64,000 nt of DNA, taken from Adiantum capillus-veneris (Eukaryota; Streptophyta; Polypodiopsida; Polypodiales; Pteridaceae). The translations under genes and the position numbers were made by a program. The notes beneath the pieces were generated by a model. The model searched no databases. It saw only the letters and a program-made list of their open reading frames with translations, and had not been told where the DNA came from. This document shows positions 10,792 to 22,131 of the stretch, piece by piece. The stretch lies in the NCBI GenBank assembly GCA_014529385.2, contig CM043942.1, forward strand, positions 64,726,184 through 64,790,183, given 5' to 3'. The first letter of the stretch is position 1, and each line of letters starts with the position of its first letter.

Positions 10792-12233
10792 ATGGAACCT
10801 TCTGCTTCTTCAATGATAGAGTTCAAAAAGAAAATTAGACAATTGTTGATTACGATCGTCAGTGCACTAGATCCGGACGATATAGCGCAGATTGTTGCAG
10901 ATGAGTCTAGATTGCAATCATTATACAGTGAGATTGCTCGCAAAATGTTGTTGTTATATCTAGACAAAACAACCAAATCAATCATCTCATTACTGAGCAG
11001 TTGGGTGGGCAATTTGCCCAAGGTGGCCTCTGATTTGAAAGAGGAATGCCGTCAAGAAGTAGACAAGGGTAAGCTAGAGCATTGGAACACTAGATGGAGA
11101 GTTGAAAAGGAGAGGTCAAGGCGAGCATCCCACATAGACACACAGTTTGGCCTAAGCAAGAAAATGCGAATGGCTATCACCAGAGTTATGGGGAGCAGCC
11201 AAGTTGGAGAACTGTTTATTGAGGATGCTGCCATTGAGGGAACATCGGGTTCTACTGCTTCTACCAGTCACCTGGAGAGCAGTATATACAATTCTGAATG
11301 TAGTATGACTCTGGGCATTCCAAATAAGTCCATTAAGAAGATCAAGAAACTTGGGTCAAGGGCTTATGGCACAGGGTGGCAAGTTCAAATCAAAGGGATC
11401 AGTTCAAAGGATAGGCCAAGGAGTTCAAAGGATAGGCCAAGCATCAGTGGAAAAGCTTTGCATCAGAAAGTGGGGTAGATCTGAACCATAGAGGGATTGT
11501 GAGGAGTATTTCCCACTTTCTAATGTTGCCATGGTTTCTGATATTCCCCTACTTCAATGCGGGAACTTTAGGTGATCTTATGGAGACACTGCCCCTTCCA
11601 CATGGCTCTTTCACGATGCTTGTAGCGCATCAAGAGGGGAAAGGAAAGATCCCTGAAGACTTTAAATGGGAGCAGCTCTCTGACGACAAGAAAACACGTA
11701 TCAAGAGCTTGTGCAATCATGCTCCCTCGTTTCTCCATGCCTTGGTGAAGGCATTGCGATTTGCACATGACGAGGGAGTGATCCACAATGATCTCCATCC
11801 ATGGAACATCACGTTGGACTTTACCAATGATCTCACTCCCCGTATTGGAATAATTGATTGGGGATTGGGTCTGCGTGTTGGCTTAGAGACACAAAAGACC
11901 AACAATACCGATGAAAACTGGTAAAAGCTTCATCCTTGGCGAGCTCTTGAGTTAGTAGGTGGCAATCACCCATGCCCATGGACCAAGGCCACAGATGTGT
12001 ACGCCATATGATGGGTGAACTGGCAATTTTGTAAGTTTTGTGGAGAGTTCTCTGACTACTACAGCATAGATTGGTTCAAACATAAGGTTTCAATGGAGGT
12101 ACAAGCCATATCTAGGATTGTTGTGGAAGGTTGGGTGAGAAAGAAATCCACAGACAGAAAGACCTTGGCACTTTTGGACGAAGAATTAGAAAGATTTGAA
12201 GCCCAGCCAGAACGATGCTTACGCCCCCTCTGA
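10792..12233 (+). pseudogene. Protein-kinase-like gene, broken
   Basis: The frame from the ATG at 10792 runs to 11478: about 180 residues of unrecognised helical-looking N-terminal region, then a degenerate glycine loop (KKLGSRAYGTGWQVQI, about 11340-11390). The frame shifts near 11450; the next frame carries a catalytic loop HNDLHPWNI (about 11785-11812) and IIDWGLG in the DFG position (about 11850). Stops at 11922-11924 (TAA) and 12009-12011 (TGA) interrupt the C-lobe, which ends at 12233. Catalytic Asp and Asn are present, the glycine loop is imperfect and a VAIK lysine is not evident. Substrate is unknown. A 21-bp in-frame duplication sits at about 11401-11442. Undetected introns could explain some breaks. 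Confidence 0.6.
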
Positions 12234-12476
12234 AATGAGTGTAGCCTTTTTTTTATGGATATATGATGTACTTTATGAAGCTAGATTTTCTGAGACTTTT
12301 GACTTATAAAAGCATTTTTAAAAATTGGGTTTTATGTGCCATGGATGATGTATGAGTAATAAAAACACTTTGTTATATCTCAATAGACAACAAATTTTCT
12401 ATGCGTTTTTTTTTTCTCTTAAGCTTCAAGCAATAAGCCACGTGGAATCACACATTGTCATTCATTGATTTAAAAA

Positions 12477-12584
12477 ATGGTGGTTACTCTTATATCAATT
12501 GATTGTCGTAAGATGGTGGTTATTCTAATAACAATTGAATGTCGTAAAATGGTGGTTACTCTTATAGAAATTGATTATCATTAA
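12477..12584. repeat. Three 36-bp tandem repeats
   Basis: ATGGTGGTTACTCTTATA-like units begin at 12477, 12513 and 12549, each followed by a variant of CAATTGATTGTCGTAA. They lie in the AT-rich gap between the kinase-like and RING genes. There are no unique spacers, so this is a simple tandem repeat. Confidence 0.85.
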
Positions 12585-12624
12585 GTTTGTATGCCATAAC
12601 TGAAGTATAGTGTTTAATCAGGAT

Positions 12625-13567
12625 ATGGAAATTGATAATCAAAGGGCTAAGCACGCTTTTGAGCGTCTCAGATCCATGTGTCAAGGCGGTGGAGTGAACG
12701 ACACCGCTCGAATTGTAGCTCGTTGCTCCCAGTGGGTACACAATGGAAAGAGGTGAACACTAGTATTGACCAAGAAATGGTCAAATCCATAAGGCCAGGC
12801 ATTGCAGATGACAACATCAAGAAAGGCCGACTCAAGCTATCACAATGCATTAATGCAGACATACGAGACAATGGAGAGAACATATATCTCGATGTTATGG
12901 GTCATCCTATGCATCATATGGATTGTCCATTGTGGTTTGACAAGATGTTACACATGCATTATGTCTTGGGTGAAGCAGTGGACTTCAGCTCAAGGACATC
13001 TCACATGACGGTTGAGGACATTCGCAGTAGTGCAATCACTGTCACACGGAAAGAGATGTCGTTGGCCCTAGAAGGTGCATCAATGGAAGTGCACTAAGTT
13101 AAGGAGGAGCTTCAAACTCAACTCAGGCAAGTATCACAAGCTACACAAGGCTCTCACGCAGAAGCAACCCTAAATAGAGACTTGCAAATGGAGGTGAAGG
13201 TGCTATCTCACCACGTAAAAGAGTAGAGGCGACTATAAAAAAACAAAATGCTGCCACATTGATTGAGCACCCAACATCTATTGAGGCCCCTCCAGCTTTT
13301 GGTGAGCACGGTGGTCCTTGCCCCATATGTAGATCATTCTTTCATGAGTGGTGTGGTCACTTCAGCTTGCCATGCAGACATATGTACCATATATCATGCT
13401 TGATGCAAAGCATGATGAATAACTTTCATTGTGCTATATGTGAGTATGAGATATCCAAAAAGCTATATGCAATGTTCAAAATGTCTAAAGACTATAATAA
13501 TCTTAAAGGTCAGCGTGAACAAGAGAATGAAGATATTCTCACAAATATTTCACTATCACTTGGATAG
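12625..13567 (+). pseudogene. RING-H2 zinc-finger protein gene, frame broken
   Basis: An ATG at 12625 opens a frame of about 40 codons rich in basic and helical residues. The frame then shifts near 12750 into a segment (to 13095) of unknown type, followed by a Gln/Glu-rich coiled-coil-like piece with stops. The last frame (13259-13567) contains CPIC, then CRHMYHISC and CAIC, matching the RING-H2 pattern C-x2-C-x14-C-x1-H-x2-H-x2-C-x10-C-x2-C. RING-H2 domains usually act as ubiquitin E3 ligases. The open RING frame, with all eight ligands kept, suggests recent decay or unrecognised introns. It could be one gene with introns or two fragments. Confidence 0.5.
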
Positions 13568-13854
13568 TTTTTGTAACATTTGAAAACATTTACTCGTTGT
13601 CTTGCGAGAATTTATTAGTGAATTGTGAATTGTCTTCACTTCAGCTTCAATTATGATATGTAATAATGCAAAGACTTGTTAGGGCTTTGTATATTATGAA
13701 GCTTTAATAGTGATTTGTGGCCTTGTAAAGGTTTTTAAGGGCTTCATTTATTATTAAGCAAATGTCTAAGCCTTAAAATAAATATAAAAAAAAGCTTATA
13801 AGATAAACAGTTTTTGAACTTAAACAGAAGTCACTGAATGGATACGATAATCTA
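13568..13854. other. AT-rich spacer
   Basis: No gene, repeat or clear regulatory signal is seen between the RING gene and the hAT transposase; the stretch is AT-rich. Confidence 0.5.
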
Positions 13855-16185
13855 TTAATTAAACCACCGTCGCTTGCTGCGATGGGTCAAAGTTGGTTCA
13901 ATTTCCAAATTCTCTTCAATCTCTTCTAAAGTACATGTAGTATCTACTTCATGAAATTCCCCTTGCAGCTCACTGTCTTCGTCCACCTCATCATTGGTTA
14001 CATCATAAGTCCAGCGCGTCATCTCCTCTTTGTAGTTCTCAGCTTGCACTCTTGCCAATAGCCGATGGTTGCAGTACATATACACAAATTTTTCAGCTCT
14101 TGAATTTAGAAGGCGGTTTCTGATGGTGGAATGTACATATTTATATGTACTCCAATTTCTCTCAGAACTTGAATTGGATGCACATTGGGCTAGGATTCTA
14201 ACAGCTAGGCGTTTAAGGGTGGGTGCACTACCACCATTCATCATCCACCACTTCCTTGCTAGTTGCTTCGTGGCAAGTTTCTGCACAAATTCTGTACCAA
14301 ACTTACCCTCTTTGAGTTTAAACTTCGTAAGATTAGTAATAGATGCCTGATGCATGCTCATTAGGATCATCATAAAACCTGCCTATCACATCATAAAAGT
14401 CTTCAAACACCTCCTCATCAAGTTGTCTATTTCCATTTCCCAATACTCTGGATCCAATAAGAAAGCTACGCTGTGTAGTGGACTATGTGCTCCAACCCAT
14501 CGACCATGCACATACTTTCTCAAAATTTCTCTCCTCTTTTGAGTGAATGGTATCTTCCAAGGCTTCACAATTGGCTCCTAGGGCTCCTCTGGATTTGCAA
14601 GGCTTTCTTGAACTGTCCACCAAGCCATCCACACCTTACCTATGTTAGGCAAGGCAGAATCCAGTTGGCGTAATGCGAGCATAATTGGCATCATGACATT
14701 GTGCACATCCACCACATCATCCCAGAAGTGGCGATCAGCTAGTAGATCTCTGATCACCCCTATTTTGATTTTTATCTTCTCCCTTTGACCGGCCTCCCAT
14801 TTTGAAAAAGTGGCACAAACAAATGTCTCCATCAGAGCATTCTTATTTTTTATTAGTGATTCTACCGTATAGTAGTTGGTGCAAAATCTAGTTTCGCACG
14901 GCAATTTTAACATAGTAGACATCCTCTAACAGTACATGTCATGAACCCTCTGACGCTTCAAAACAAACTTGACTATTAAGTGAGCATTGTCTACTATCCA
15001 TTTGAACCACTCCGTGTCCTCCCTCTTGTACCAATCTTGCAATACCAAGTTCAAGCTGTGTGTACTGCAATGAGCACTTTATAGGTGAGAGAAGCGACTT
15101 TCAAGTATCCTACCTACAAACAAATGTGCAATTTCAAGCGACTTTATAAGTGAGAGAAGCGACTTTCAAGTATCCTACCTGCAATTTTTGGCATTGCCCA
15201 GGATTACTTGGAGAACATTTTCTTTTCCAAGTTCCTCAATTGTGTCGCCAGACTTTTTTTGACCAGAGCTATCCACAACTTTGATAAAACATTCACCACG
15301 AGGACATACAAGCATGATGTTGATCAATGGCCACCTTTGAACGTCGGACCAACCATCACTAACTATGGTGTATCCAGATTGTTCTGTTGCATTTAATATT
15401 ACTCTTTGAATATCCTGTTGTGTGCTTGTGTAACATTTATCCAACAGTTGGTTTCTCATATGGTGATATGTTGGAGGGGTAAATCCAGCACCATACTCCC
15501 CAATGCGTTTCCAAGCTAACTTCCATGCATCAGAGGTGGCAATGGCCAATGATCCCCCAATGAAATAGACAGCTTTAGCTAGTGCAAGTTGTGCTTCTTC
15601 TAAGGCAAGCATTTTGAAGCTCGTCTGTAAGCTAACCTGTCTACTTTTTGACGATCCTACTTGAAAGTCAGGAGATCCATGGTTTGGAGGTGTAGTTCCA
15701 TCGATATGAGAAGTTGGTTCCCTGCTTTGAGTGCTTCCATTGGTGGGCGTTACACCCAATGATCCCTCGTACTGGTTTGATCTTATCGATACCGGGGTGT
15801 GATGGTCGAAAGTAGAGAGTTTTGATCTTTTGCTCGTGAAAATTAGCTTACCAATTAAAGCTTTTAAGTGCATAGATGCTTCTTCTGCACCTAAGCCCTT
15901 GCACTTTCCTCCTTGGATTCTGGTATTGCCACCTAGCAAATGATCCCTTATTCTTGGTGCTCCTCCATATTTCTCTTCGCCAAAAAATTTACATTTCCAA
16001 TCTTGATACTTATTTAAATTTGTGGCAAAATTCCACTCGGGTCCTCGACTTTTTCCACCTGCATTTCGCTTGCCCTCCGAAGTGGTGCCCTGCGAAGCAG
16101 GACCTGGCATCGAGGTAGGAGGTCTCCTCAAGGAAGCCACGCTTGAGACACCAACATCACCGCTCACATTCCCGGTGGAAGACAT
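13855..16185 (-). pseudogene. hAT-superfamily transposase (BED finger, DUF659, hAT dimerisation domain)
   Basis: Reading down the minus strand from 16185: a Ser/Gly-rich N-terminus; a BED-type finger (about 15960-16050) with WKCKFF where WxCxFC is expected, so one zinc Cys is lost; DUF659-like YGAGFTPPTYHHMR and VSDGWSDVQRWPLIN (about 15350-15510); a central region; and the C-terminal dimerisation domain with LAVRILAQCASNSSSERNWS and NRLLNSRAEKFVY (about 14080-14210). All major pieces share one frame. Breaks are a TAG at 14578-14580 (context suggests a former CAG), another TAG near 14925, a local frame excursion at about 14340-14430, and a duplicated segment near 15076-15180. The enzyme cuts and pastes its element through terminal inverted repeats; these were not found. 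Confidence 0.85.
15076..15180 (-). repeat. 65-bp tandem duplication at an hAT exon boundary
   Basis: GAGAGAAGCGACTTTCAAG and its flanks occur twice, 65 bp apart (ACTTTATA at 15076 and 15141). On the minus strand each copy begins with GTAGGATACTTG, preceded in the outer copy by AATTGCAG and in the inner copy by TTTGTTTGTAG. The duplicated piece therefore could be spliced out as a roughly 65-bp intron, restoring the expected protein order. Confidence 0.6.
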
Positions 16186-16334
16186 ACTTATTGGATGCCT
16201 GCAATACCAATAAACATAGCTCAGTATGCTATCTCTTCTTTCAAGTATTATTCAAACCAAACATTAGTGTTATAATCAATATCACACACAAGCATAGTAG
16301 TGAATCCTGAAGGGAATAAACCTCAATCTACTCA

Positions 16335-16702
16335 AACATAAGCACGCAAATACAACGGTGAATCAAATATGTGATCAGTCCATCCCAAAAGTAGAGATAT
16401 CGACCCAAAGATTCACCTTCCTACCCCTTTCATGAATCAGTCCAGTCCAAAAAAGAACTAATGACCCATGATTGGAGCTCTCATCGAAATAGCAAGCAAA
16501 TACAGCGGTGAATCAAACATGTGATCAGTCTATCCCAAAAGTAGAGATATCGACCCAAAGATTCACCTTCGTATCTCCTTTCATGAATCAGTCCAGTCCA
16601 AAAAAGAACTAATGACCCATGATTGGAGCTCTAATCGGAATAGCAAGAAAATATAGCGGCGGTGAATCAAACACGTGATCAGTCCATCCCAAAAGTAGAG
16701 AT
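16335..16702. repeat. 150-bp tandem repeat, about 2.4 copies
   Basis: GCAAATACARCGGTGAATCA starts at 16346 and 16496, and a variant lies at about 16646; the third copy ends at AAAGTAGAGAT (16702). Each unit contains GTGATCAGTCCATCCC and CCAGTCCAAAAAAGAAC. The array lies upstream of the hAT transposase start and may be its subterminal repeats, and it is cut off by the Gypsy-2 sequence. Confidence 0.85.
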
Positions 16703-19662
16703 GTGTTGGTAAGGCTGGTAAAGTAGAGATTTCAAAGCATGGTAAGGCTTTTGCATTTGAGCCACATGAGATAGGATGTGTTGATCCTTATATTGTAGCT
16801 CCTATGGTAATTTTCACAATACCTCATGTGCCTTTGAATCTACGGCCTATTCCGGTTCCAAAGGCTCATTTTCCAAAGTTAGTAGAGCTACTGAATGAGA
16901 AAATCAAAATGGGAATCTTGGAGCCTTCTTGTGCTCCATACTCAAACAGGTGGTTCACAGTTCCAAAGAAGAATGGTTCTCTACGCTTCATCCAAGATAT
17001 GCAACCAGTGAACAAGGTGACAATTAGAAATGTAGGTACAGGTCCAATTGTGGATGAATTTGCAGAGGCGTTTGCAGGGAGGGCAATCTACTCAATGGGA
17101 GATCTCTACTCAGGGTATGATCAATTTCAGCTTGCAATCGAAAGCAGAGACTTGACAACCATGAGGACACCTTTGGGTTTGGTAAGGATGTGTACCTTGC
17201 CACAGGGAGCAACCAACTCGGTTGCACATATGATGAATGGGATGAATAAGGTCTTACATGACTTTATTCCTCAAATCACAATGCCTTTCATTGATGATTT
17301 GCCTATCAAAGGATGTGAAGAAAGTGACAAAGATGAAGCTTTGGATCTCAAGGGATGTCGCAGGTTTGTGGTAAATCACATAAATGATTGTGATAAAATT
17401 TTGTCTAGGTTGGAAGAAGTGAATCTTACATTGTCAGGGAAAAAGTCTATGTTTGGTGTCAAAGAAGTGCTCATTGTGGGGCACATGTACGGGCCATATG
17501 GTAGGAAACCTTGTCCATCAAAGGTAGATGCCATCCAAAGAATGAAAGAAACATGCACTAGCATCACTGAGGTTAGAAGGTTTCTGGGAGCATGTGTCTT
17601 CTATGTTATTTGGATTCCACATTATGCACATGTAGCTGATCCTCTTTATCAGCTGCTTAGAAAGAATCAAAAGTTTAAATGGACAGAAGCACATGTAAAA
17701 TCCATGAAAAAGCTAAAGGAGTTACTCCAGTCAGCAATGACTTTGAGAAAGGTAGACTATGAGTGTCAAAGGCCAGTGATTGTGACAGTAGATACCAGTC
17801 CTACAGGGATTGGATGGGCAATAGGGCAAGATGACAAAGAAGGACACAGGTATGTGGTAAGATTTGGAGCAAAGGTACTAAGTGCTCACCAAAGAAACTA
17901 TCCACAGATAAAGAGAGAGTTATGGGGTATGGTTACAGCCTTGAAAAGTGGGAAAGAGTACCTAATTGGTGCATGTGTGGTTGTAGAAACAGATTGTCTA
18001 CCACTTCTTGGGATGATTACAAGCTGCTCAACACCAGACATTGCTATGATGCGGTGGATTGCCTACATCAAGTCCTTAAATCTCGAGTTTAAGCACATTG
18101 CAGGTAAAGACAATACAGTGGCAGATATGCTATCAAGGGCAAGGTATGAAGATGAGTCACAAATGATTGATGAGGGAGATGATGTAGGCACAAAATTCTA
18201 TTCTATCTCTCATGTCAAAGGTAACAATGTCTGCATGACTAATTCACTTGAATTGTTCTTGAAAGATCTTTATGAAGGTGATTGGCTTTCTATTGGAAGG
18301 TACTTGAGTACTCTAACAAAATAGGATGATTGGTCTGAACAAGAATTCAAGAGGATACGCAGGAAAGCATATGGGTACTTTTTAAGGGATGGTTACTTGT
18401 GGAAGCATCCTAAACAAAAGGGTGCTACACCACAACGGGTTATATGTAAAAAAGAGACTCAAGTAAAGCTCATGCAAGAGTTTCATGAGAGTCTATGGGC
18501 TGGACACAGGGGTGTGTGGGCAACCTTCTCCAAGTTGAAAGAAAAATACTGGTGGAAGGGTATGTATAAAGATGTATCTCAGTTTGTAGAGTCATGTGTA
18601 ACTTGTCAAATGTATTCAAATGTTCGACATCGTGATGGATTTCACCCTACATATCCACTAGCCATGCACTATAAATGGGTTGTGGATCTAGTCACGATGC
18701 CTTTAGGACTCTAGCAGATGAGATACTTGGTTCTTGCACGAGAGGACCTAACTAACCAGGTTGAAGGAAGAGCATTAAGAGCTAAGACCACAGAAGCTGT
18801 GTGCAAATTCCTTCTTGATGAGGTGATTTGCCGTTATGGTTGTATGGGAAAAATCACTGCAGATCGAGGTGAACTGGATGCCGAAGAAGCAAGGGAGTTC
18901 TTTTCTAGATTAGGGATCAAGCTTTCTCTTACTACAGCTTACAACTCTGAAGGCAATGGAAAGAGTGAAAGAGGGCATCCTCCTATCATCAAAGCTTTGG
19001 CCAAGGCTTGCGAAGGAAGAGTTGGTGAGTGGCCAAAAGTGTTACCATATGCTTTATGGGCTGATCGTACAACACATAGCTCAGTAACTGGCTACATGCC
19101 TGCGGAGCTAATGCATGGTCAAAAGCTGGTGATGCCGATTGAGGATACAATTCCCACATGGAATGTACTACCTTGGCAAGAGGGGCTTAGTAGGAAAGAT
19201 CTCCTTGCACTGCGTATAAGGCAGCTAGAGAGAAGACCTGGAGACATTGAAGCTGCAAAAGAACGACTCAAAAATACAAGGTTGAAAAACAAGGACTATT
19301 TTGATAAGTGACATCGACTCAGGAGCAAAGCAATTAACAAAGGTGACTGGGTTTTAGTGTATGATAGTAGCCTTGATAACCAGCACACAGTCATGCGTAA
19401 GTTCTCCAAAAGATGGTTTGGACCGTATGTTGTAAAGCATGTGCATGAAAATGCTACTTACAGCTTGTCTGAACTAGATGGTACAGAGGTAAAGATTCCC
19501 ATTGCAGGGAAAAGGATTAAAATGTTTAAGAGAAGAGGAGACAATGATCTAGAAGATATGGATGAGGAAGAAGAGAAAAACACAGGTGAAGATCAAAGTG
19601 AACATGGAGCTCTGGAATCATCCAGTGAAGAAGAAGACAAGGAAGATGTACAAGAGGTCTAA
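16702..19662 (+). pseudogene. Gypsy-2 pol: reverse transcriptase, RNase H and integrase of a fungal-like gypsy lineage
   Basis: A single frame (16702-19662) is open except for three stops: TAG 18322-18324, TAG 18712-18714, TGA 19309-19311. RT: VPKKNGSLRFIQDMQPVN, LPQGATNS and catalytic FIDD (about 17290). Connector: FLGACVFYVIWIPHYA. RNase H: Asp in VDTSPTGIGW, Glu in RELWGM, Asp in ETDCLPLLGM. Integrase: an H-H-C-C finger (EFHES, AGHRG, ESCVTC), catalytic Asp in WVVDLVTMP, Asp in TADRGEL, Glu in GNGKSERGH, then a GPY-like WFGPYVV and an acidic tail. The FYVIWI and VLAREDLTNQVEG words resemble gypsy elements well known in fungi rather than the usual plant lineages. Protease and gag are absent; the left edge abuts the 150-bp repeat. 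Confidence 0.9.
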
Positions 19663-19706
19663 TCTTACAAAGAGACAATGTGGCACATACCGGAGGATGT
19701 GCAGGT

Positions 19707-19740
19707 TTAGAGGGGGTGGATGCCGTGTTGTGACACGTAC
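19707..19740 (+). promoter_or_regulatory. Gypsy-2 polypurine tract and start of 3' LTR
   Basis: TTTAGAGGGGGTGGATG (19707-19723) is a polypurine tract placed just after pol, and the LTR probably starts at TGTTGTGACAC (19726). The Gypsy-5 relic has the matching TTTCGAGGGGGTGAATG followed by CGTGTTGTGGCA at about 45923-45950, which independently supports the boundary. Confidence 0.65.
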
Positions 19741-20644
19741 ATAGTGGGAACGCATGCTACAAGATCTATCTTGTATTTGTTTTAGATACATAATTATATT
19801 TCCTATAGTGTACATATGCATATTTAAGTATAATATTAAGCCTTCTATCTCATCCTATCATTTTTCTCAAGGGTAACATATCCTTACTTTACCATCAGAA
19901 AATACTATGGGAAAAGCATCAATAGCTCTGCCTCTTTAACTTGGGGCAAAAATCATTGATTCTTTGTTTCTACTATTTCATTATCATCTCACACCCTAGC
20001 TAGATCCTATATCTAGGGTAAACTCCAATATATATATATTCTATGTATTTTTTATACTTTTCTTATATTTCTTTTTAAATAGCTACTAGGAGAGAATCAA
20101 ATCCTAGTGGGACACTAGGTGGCATGATTTCAAAGATACACTTATTTTAATGCATTATTGCAAGCATGATTACAAAACTTTGTCAAGGAGCAATGTCATG
20201 CTTTCATATGGCATGAGGTGTCCTTTGGAATTAAATGAAAGTCTAAGCTAAGGAGACCACATGAAGACTTTTGCTGCCATAAATGGACCCTATTTTGATG
20301 ATTTTTTTACACAAGGTTCCAATCCGAATTGGAAAACAATTTTTAAATGAAAATCATAGCTAATGAGCTGACGTTTTTTCCCATATTTTTACTTTTTTAT
20401 TTGGAGCCACGGTTGAGGAGATATGATCAAAATACTGGACCCCAGTCTGCCCACATCATGCAGGGACAGCTCATTTCCAACTTTTCCAATTCCTATTCAC
20501 ACTGGCTCCTCTCTTCTTGTGTAAACCCTTGTGGGTTCCCTTCACCTATAAAAGTGGACCTCTTCTTCCTTGGAAGGAACTCAAGCATTCAAGCCATTGA
20601 TGAGAGGAATTCTTGAGGGAGTGAGTAGTAATGCCTAATTGTAC
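19741..20644 (+). other. Probable 3' LTR sequence of Gypsy-2 with a TATA box
   Basis: No coding region is seen. CCTATAAAAGTGGACC at about 20544-20559 is a good TATA-type promoter, followed by a leader-like stretch. This fits U3 and R of a long LTR starting at about 19726. The right LTR boundary and the matching 5' LTR were not identified. Confidence 0.4.
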
Positions 20645-20886
20645 TTAGCCATTAACATAATCCCAAGCCTACACTTTCTTAGAGGAAGACTAGCCATTCT
20701 TGTATGCTATCTTTGGAAGATCAACTCTAATCAAAGAAGGTCTTGCACTTGGTGTATCAATCAAAGTGGAATTATCCACTCTTCTTCTCTCTCCATCAAT
20801 AATGGTGCCAAAGGGTTTGTCACGTAAGATGTGTTTTACATTGATGTTTTCTTGATTTCTTGTTGTTTTCTTTTTCATCTCTAATC

Positions 20887-21002
<116 letters not shown>

Positions 21003-21198
21003 AATCTCATTTCCTTAACCAAACCTATCTCTCTCACTCTTAGTAATTCATCCTCTCTACAAATTTTAGGTTCTCTTTGCTACAGGTACATCTCTCCCTA
21101 CAGTATCCTTATTGCCTAAGGGCAAGAATAGGGCTTGGGAGGGAAAATTCTCATGTCTTCACTTCTCTCATATCTATATTTCTCACATACTATCCTAG

Positions 21199-21626
21199 AT
21201 GAATAACCCACATGATGATCATTTCTATCGCTTTCACTCTGTACAATCTATTAGAATTAACGTATGGATTAGCCGTAAAATACACTTTCAACAACGTATA
21301 GTGTTTCTCTTTGGCCCAGAAAGGCTTAATGAAATACTTCTATCATCGGATCCCATCATACTACCTCTCATAGACTATAACTTTTCTTTTGACGTAAGCG
21401 TAGTTATCTTGCTATGAACCAAGAGGATTTGTACACACAGTTAATCCCAACCACTAGACAAAATATATATATTATGGTAAGCACAAAACTACAATTCCAA
21501 AGAACAATTCGTAGCCTATTTGGTCAGTCAAGATTGAATGTCATTAACTCATCTATTAACCCTTTCATATTACCCATGATACGATATGACCATAGCCTTG
21601 ATGTTTTCATTTTCGTATTGTTTTGA
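21199..21626 (+). other. Two overlapping small ORFs encoding related repeats of unknown function
   Basis: An ORF of 72 codons (21199-21417) and one of 70 codons (21414-21626) overlap as ATGA. Their C-terminal 42 residues align with about 21 identities, sharing FQ...I..LFG..RLN.I, ILP.I.Y..S and DV, although the DNA is much less alike. That pattern suggests protein-level constraint or an old coding duplication. In copy B the second ORF is intact (22832-23044), but the first has a one-base loss near 22635. I do not recognise the protein, and the frames may be chance. Confidence 0.3.
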
Positions 21627-21826
21627 CATTCTCTTTTGTGTTCTTTCTTTGTGTGTGTGAGTGCAAGAGAGAAAGAGTGAGTCTTCTTTGATTGCACTTC
21701 TTTCCAAACCCTAGTCTTCATGGCATCTATGGTTTAACTCCTTCATATAGTTTTTGTTGAGTTCTCTCACATACTCTCACAGCCATAAGCCCGGTGCTTT
21801 CCTGGCAAGACCGCAAATTTCTCGAC

Positions 21827-22131
21827 GCCGTAAGATAATGCGACAAGCATTAGAGCTTACTGGTAAGTCGTACGACTTACCGGCAAGCTCTAATGCTTGT
21901 CGCATTACCTTACGGCTTGCCAGTTAGTGTTATGAAGGTCCGCCTTGCATCTTTCAGTGGTTTCCATTGTGTATTTATGCATTGCGGACCGTCAGAGCAC
22001 TAATCGATGAGCTGTAAGGTATTGCGGCAAGCATTAGAGCTTACGGGAAATTTGTATGACTTGCCAGCAAGCTCTAATGCTTGCCGCATTACCTTACAGC
22101 TTGCCAGTTAGTGCTCTTGACTTGCCGGCAA
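21827..22131. repeat. Compound palindrome (foldback cassette)
   Basis: Hairpin 1: arms 21827-21871 and 21872-21916 are inverted copies with about 42 of 45 matches and no loop. Hairpin 2: arms at about 22010-22054 and 22057-22101 are similar but less perfect and related in sequence to hairpin 1; both contain AAGCATTAGAGCTT. Between them a shorter inverted pair (21924-21943 and 21984-22003) surrounds the centre, so the block can also fold on a larger scale. The cassette lies exactly between direct repeats A and B. It resembles a foldback or MITE-type insertion. Confidence 0.85.
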
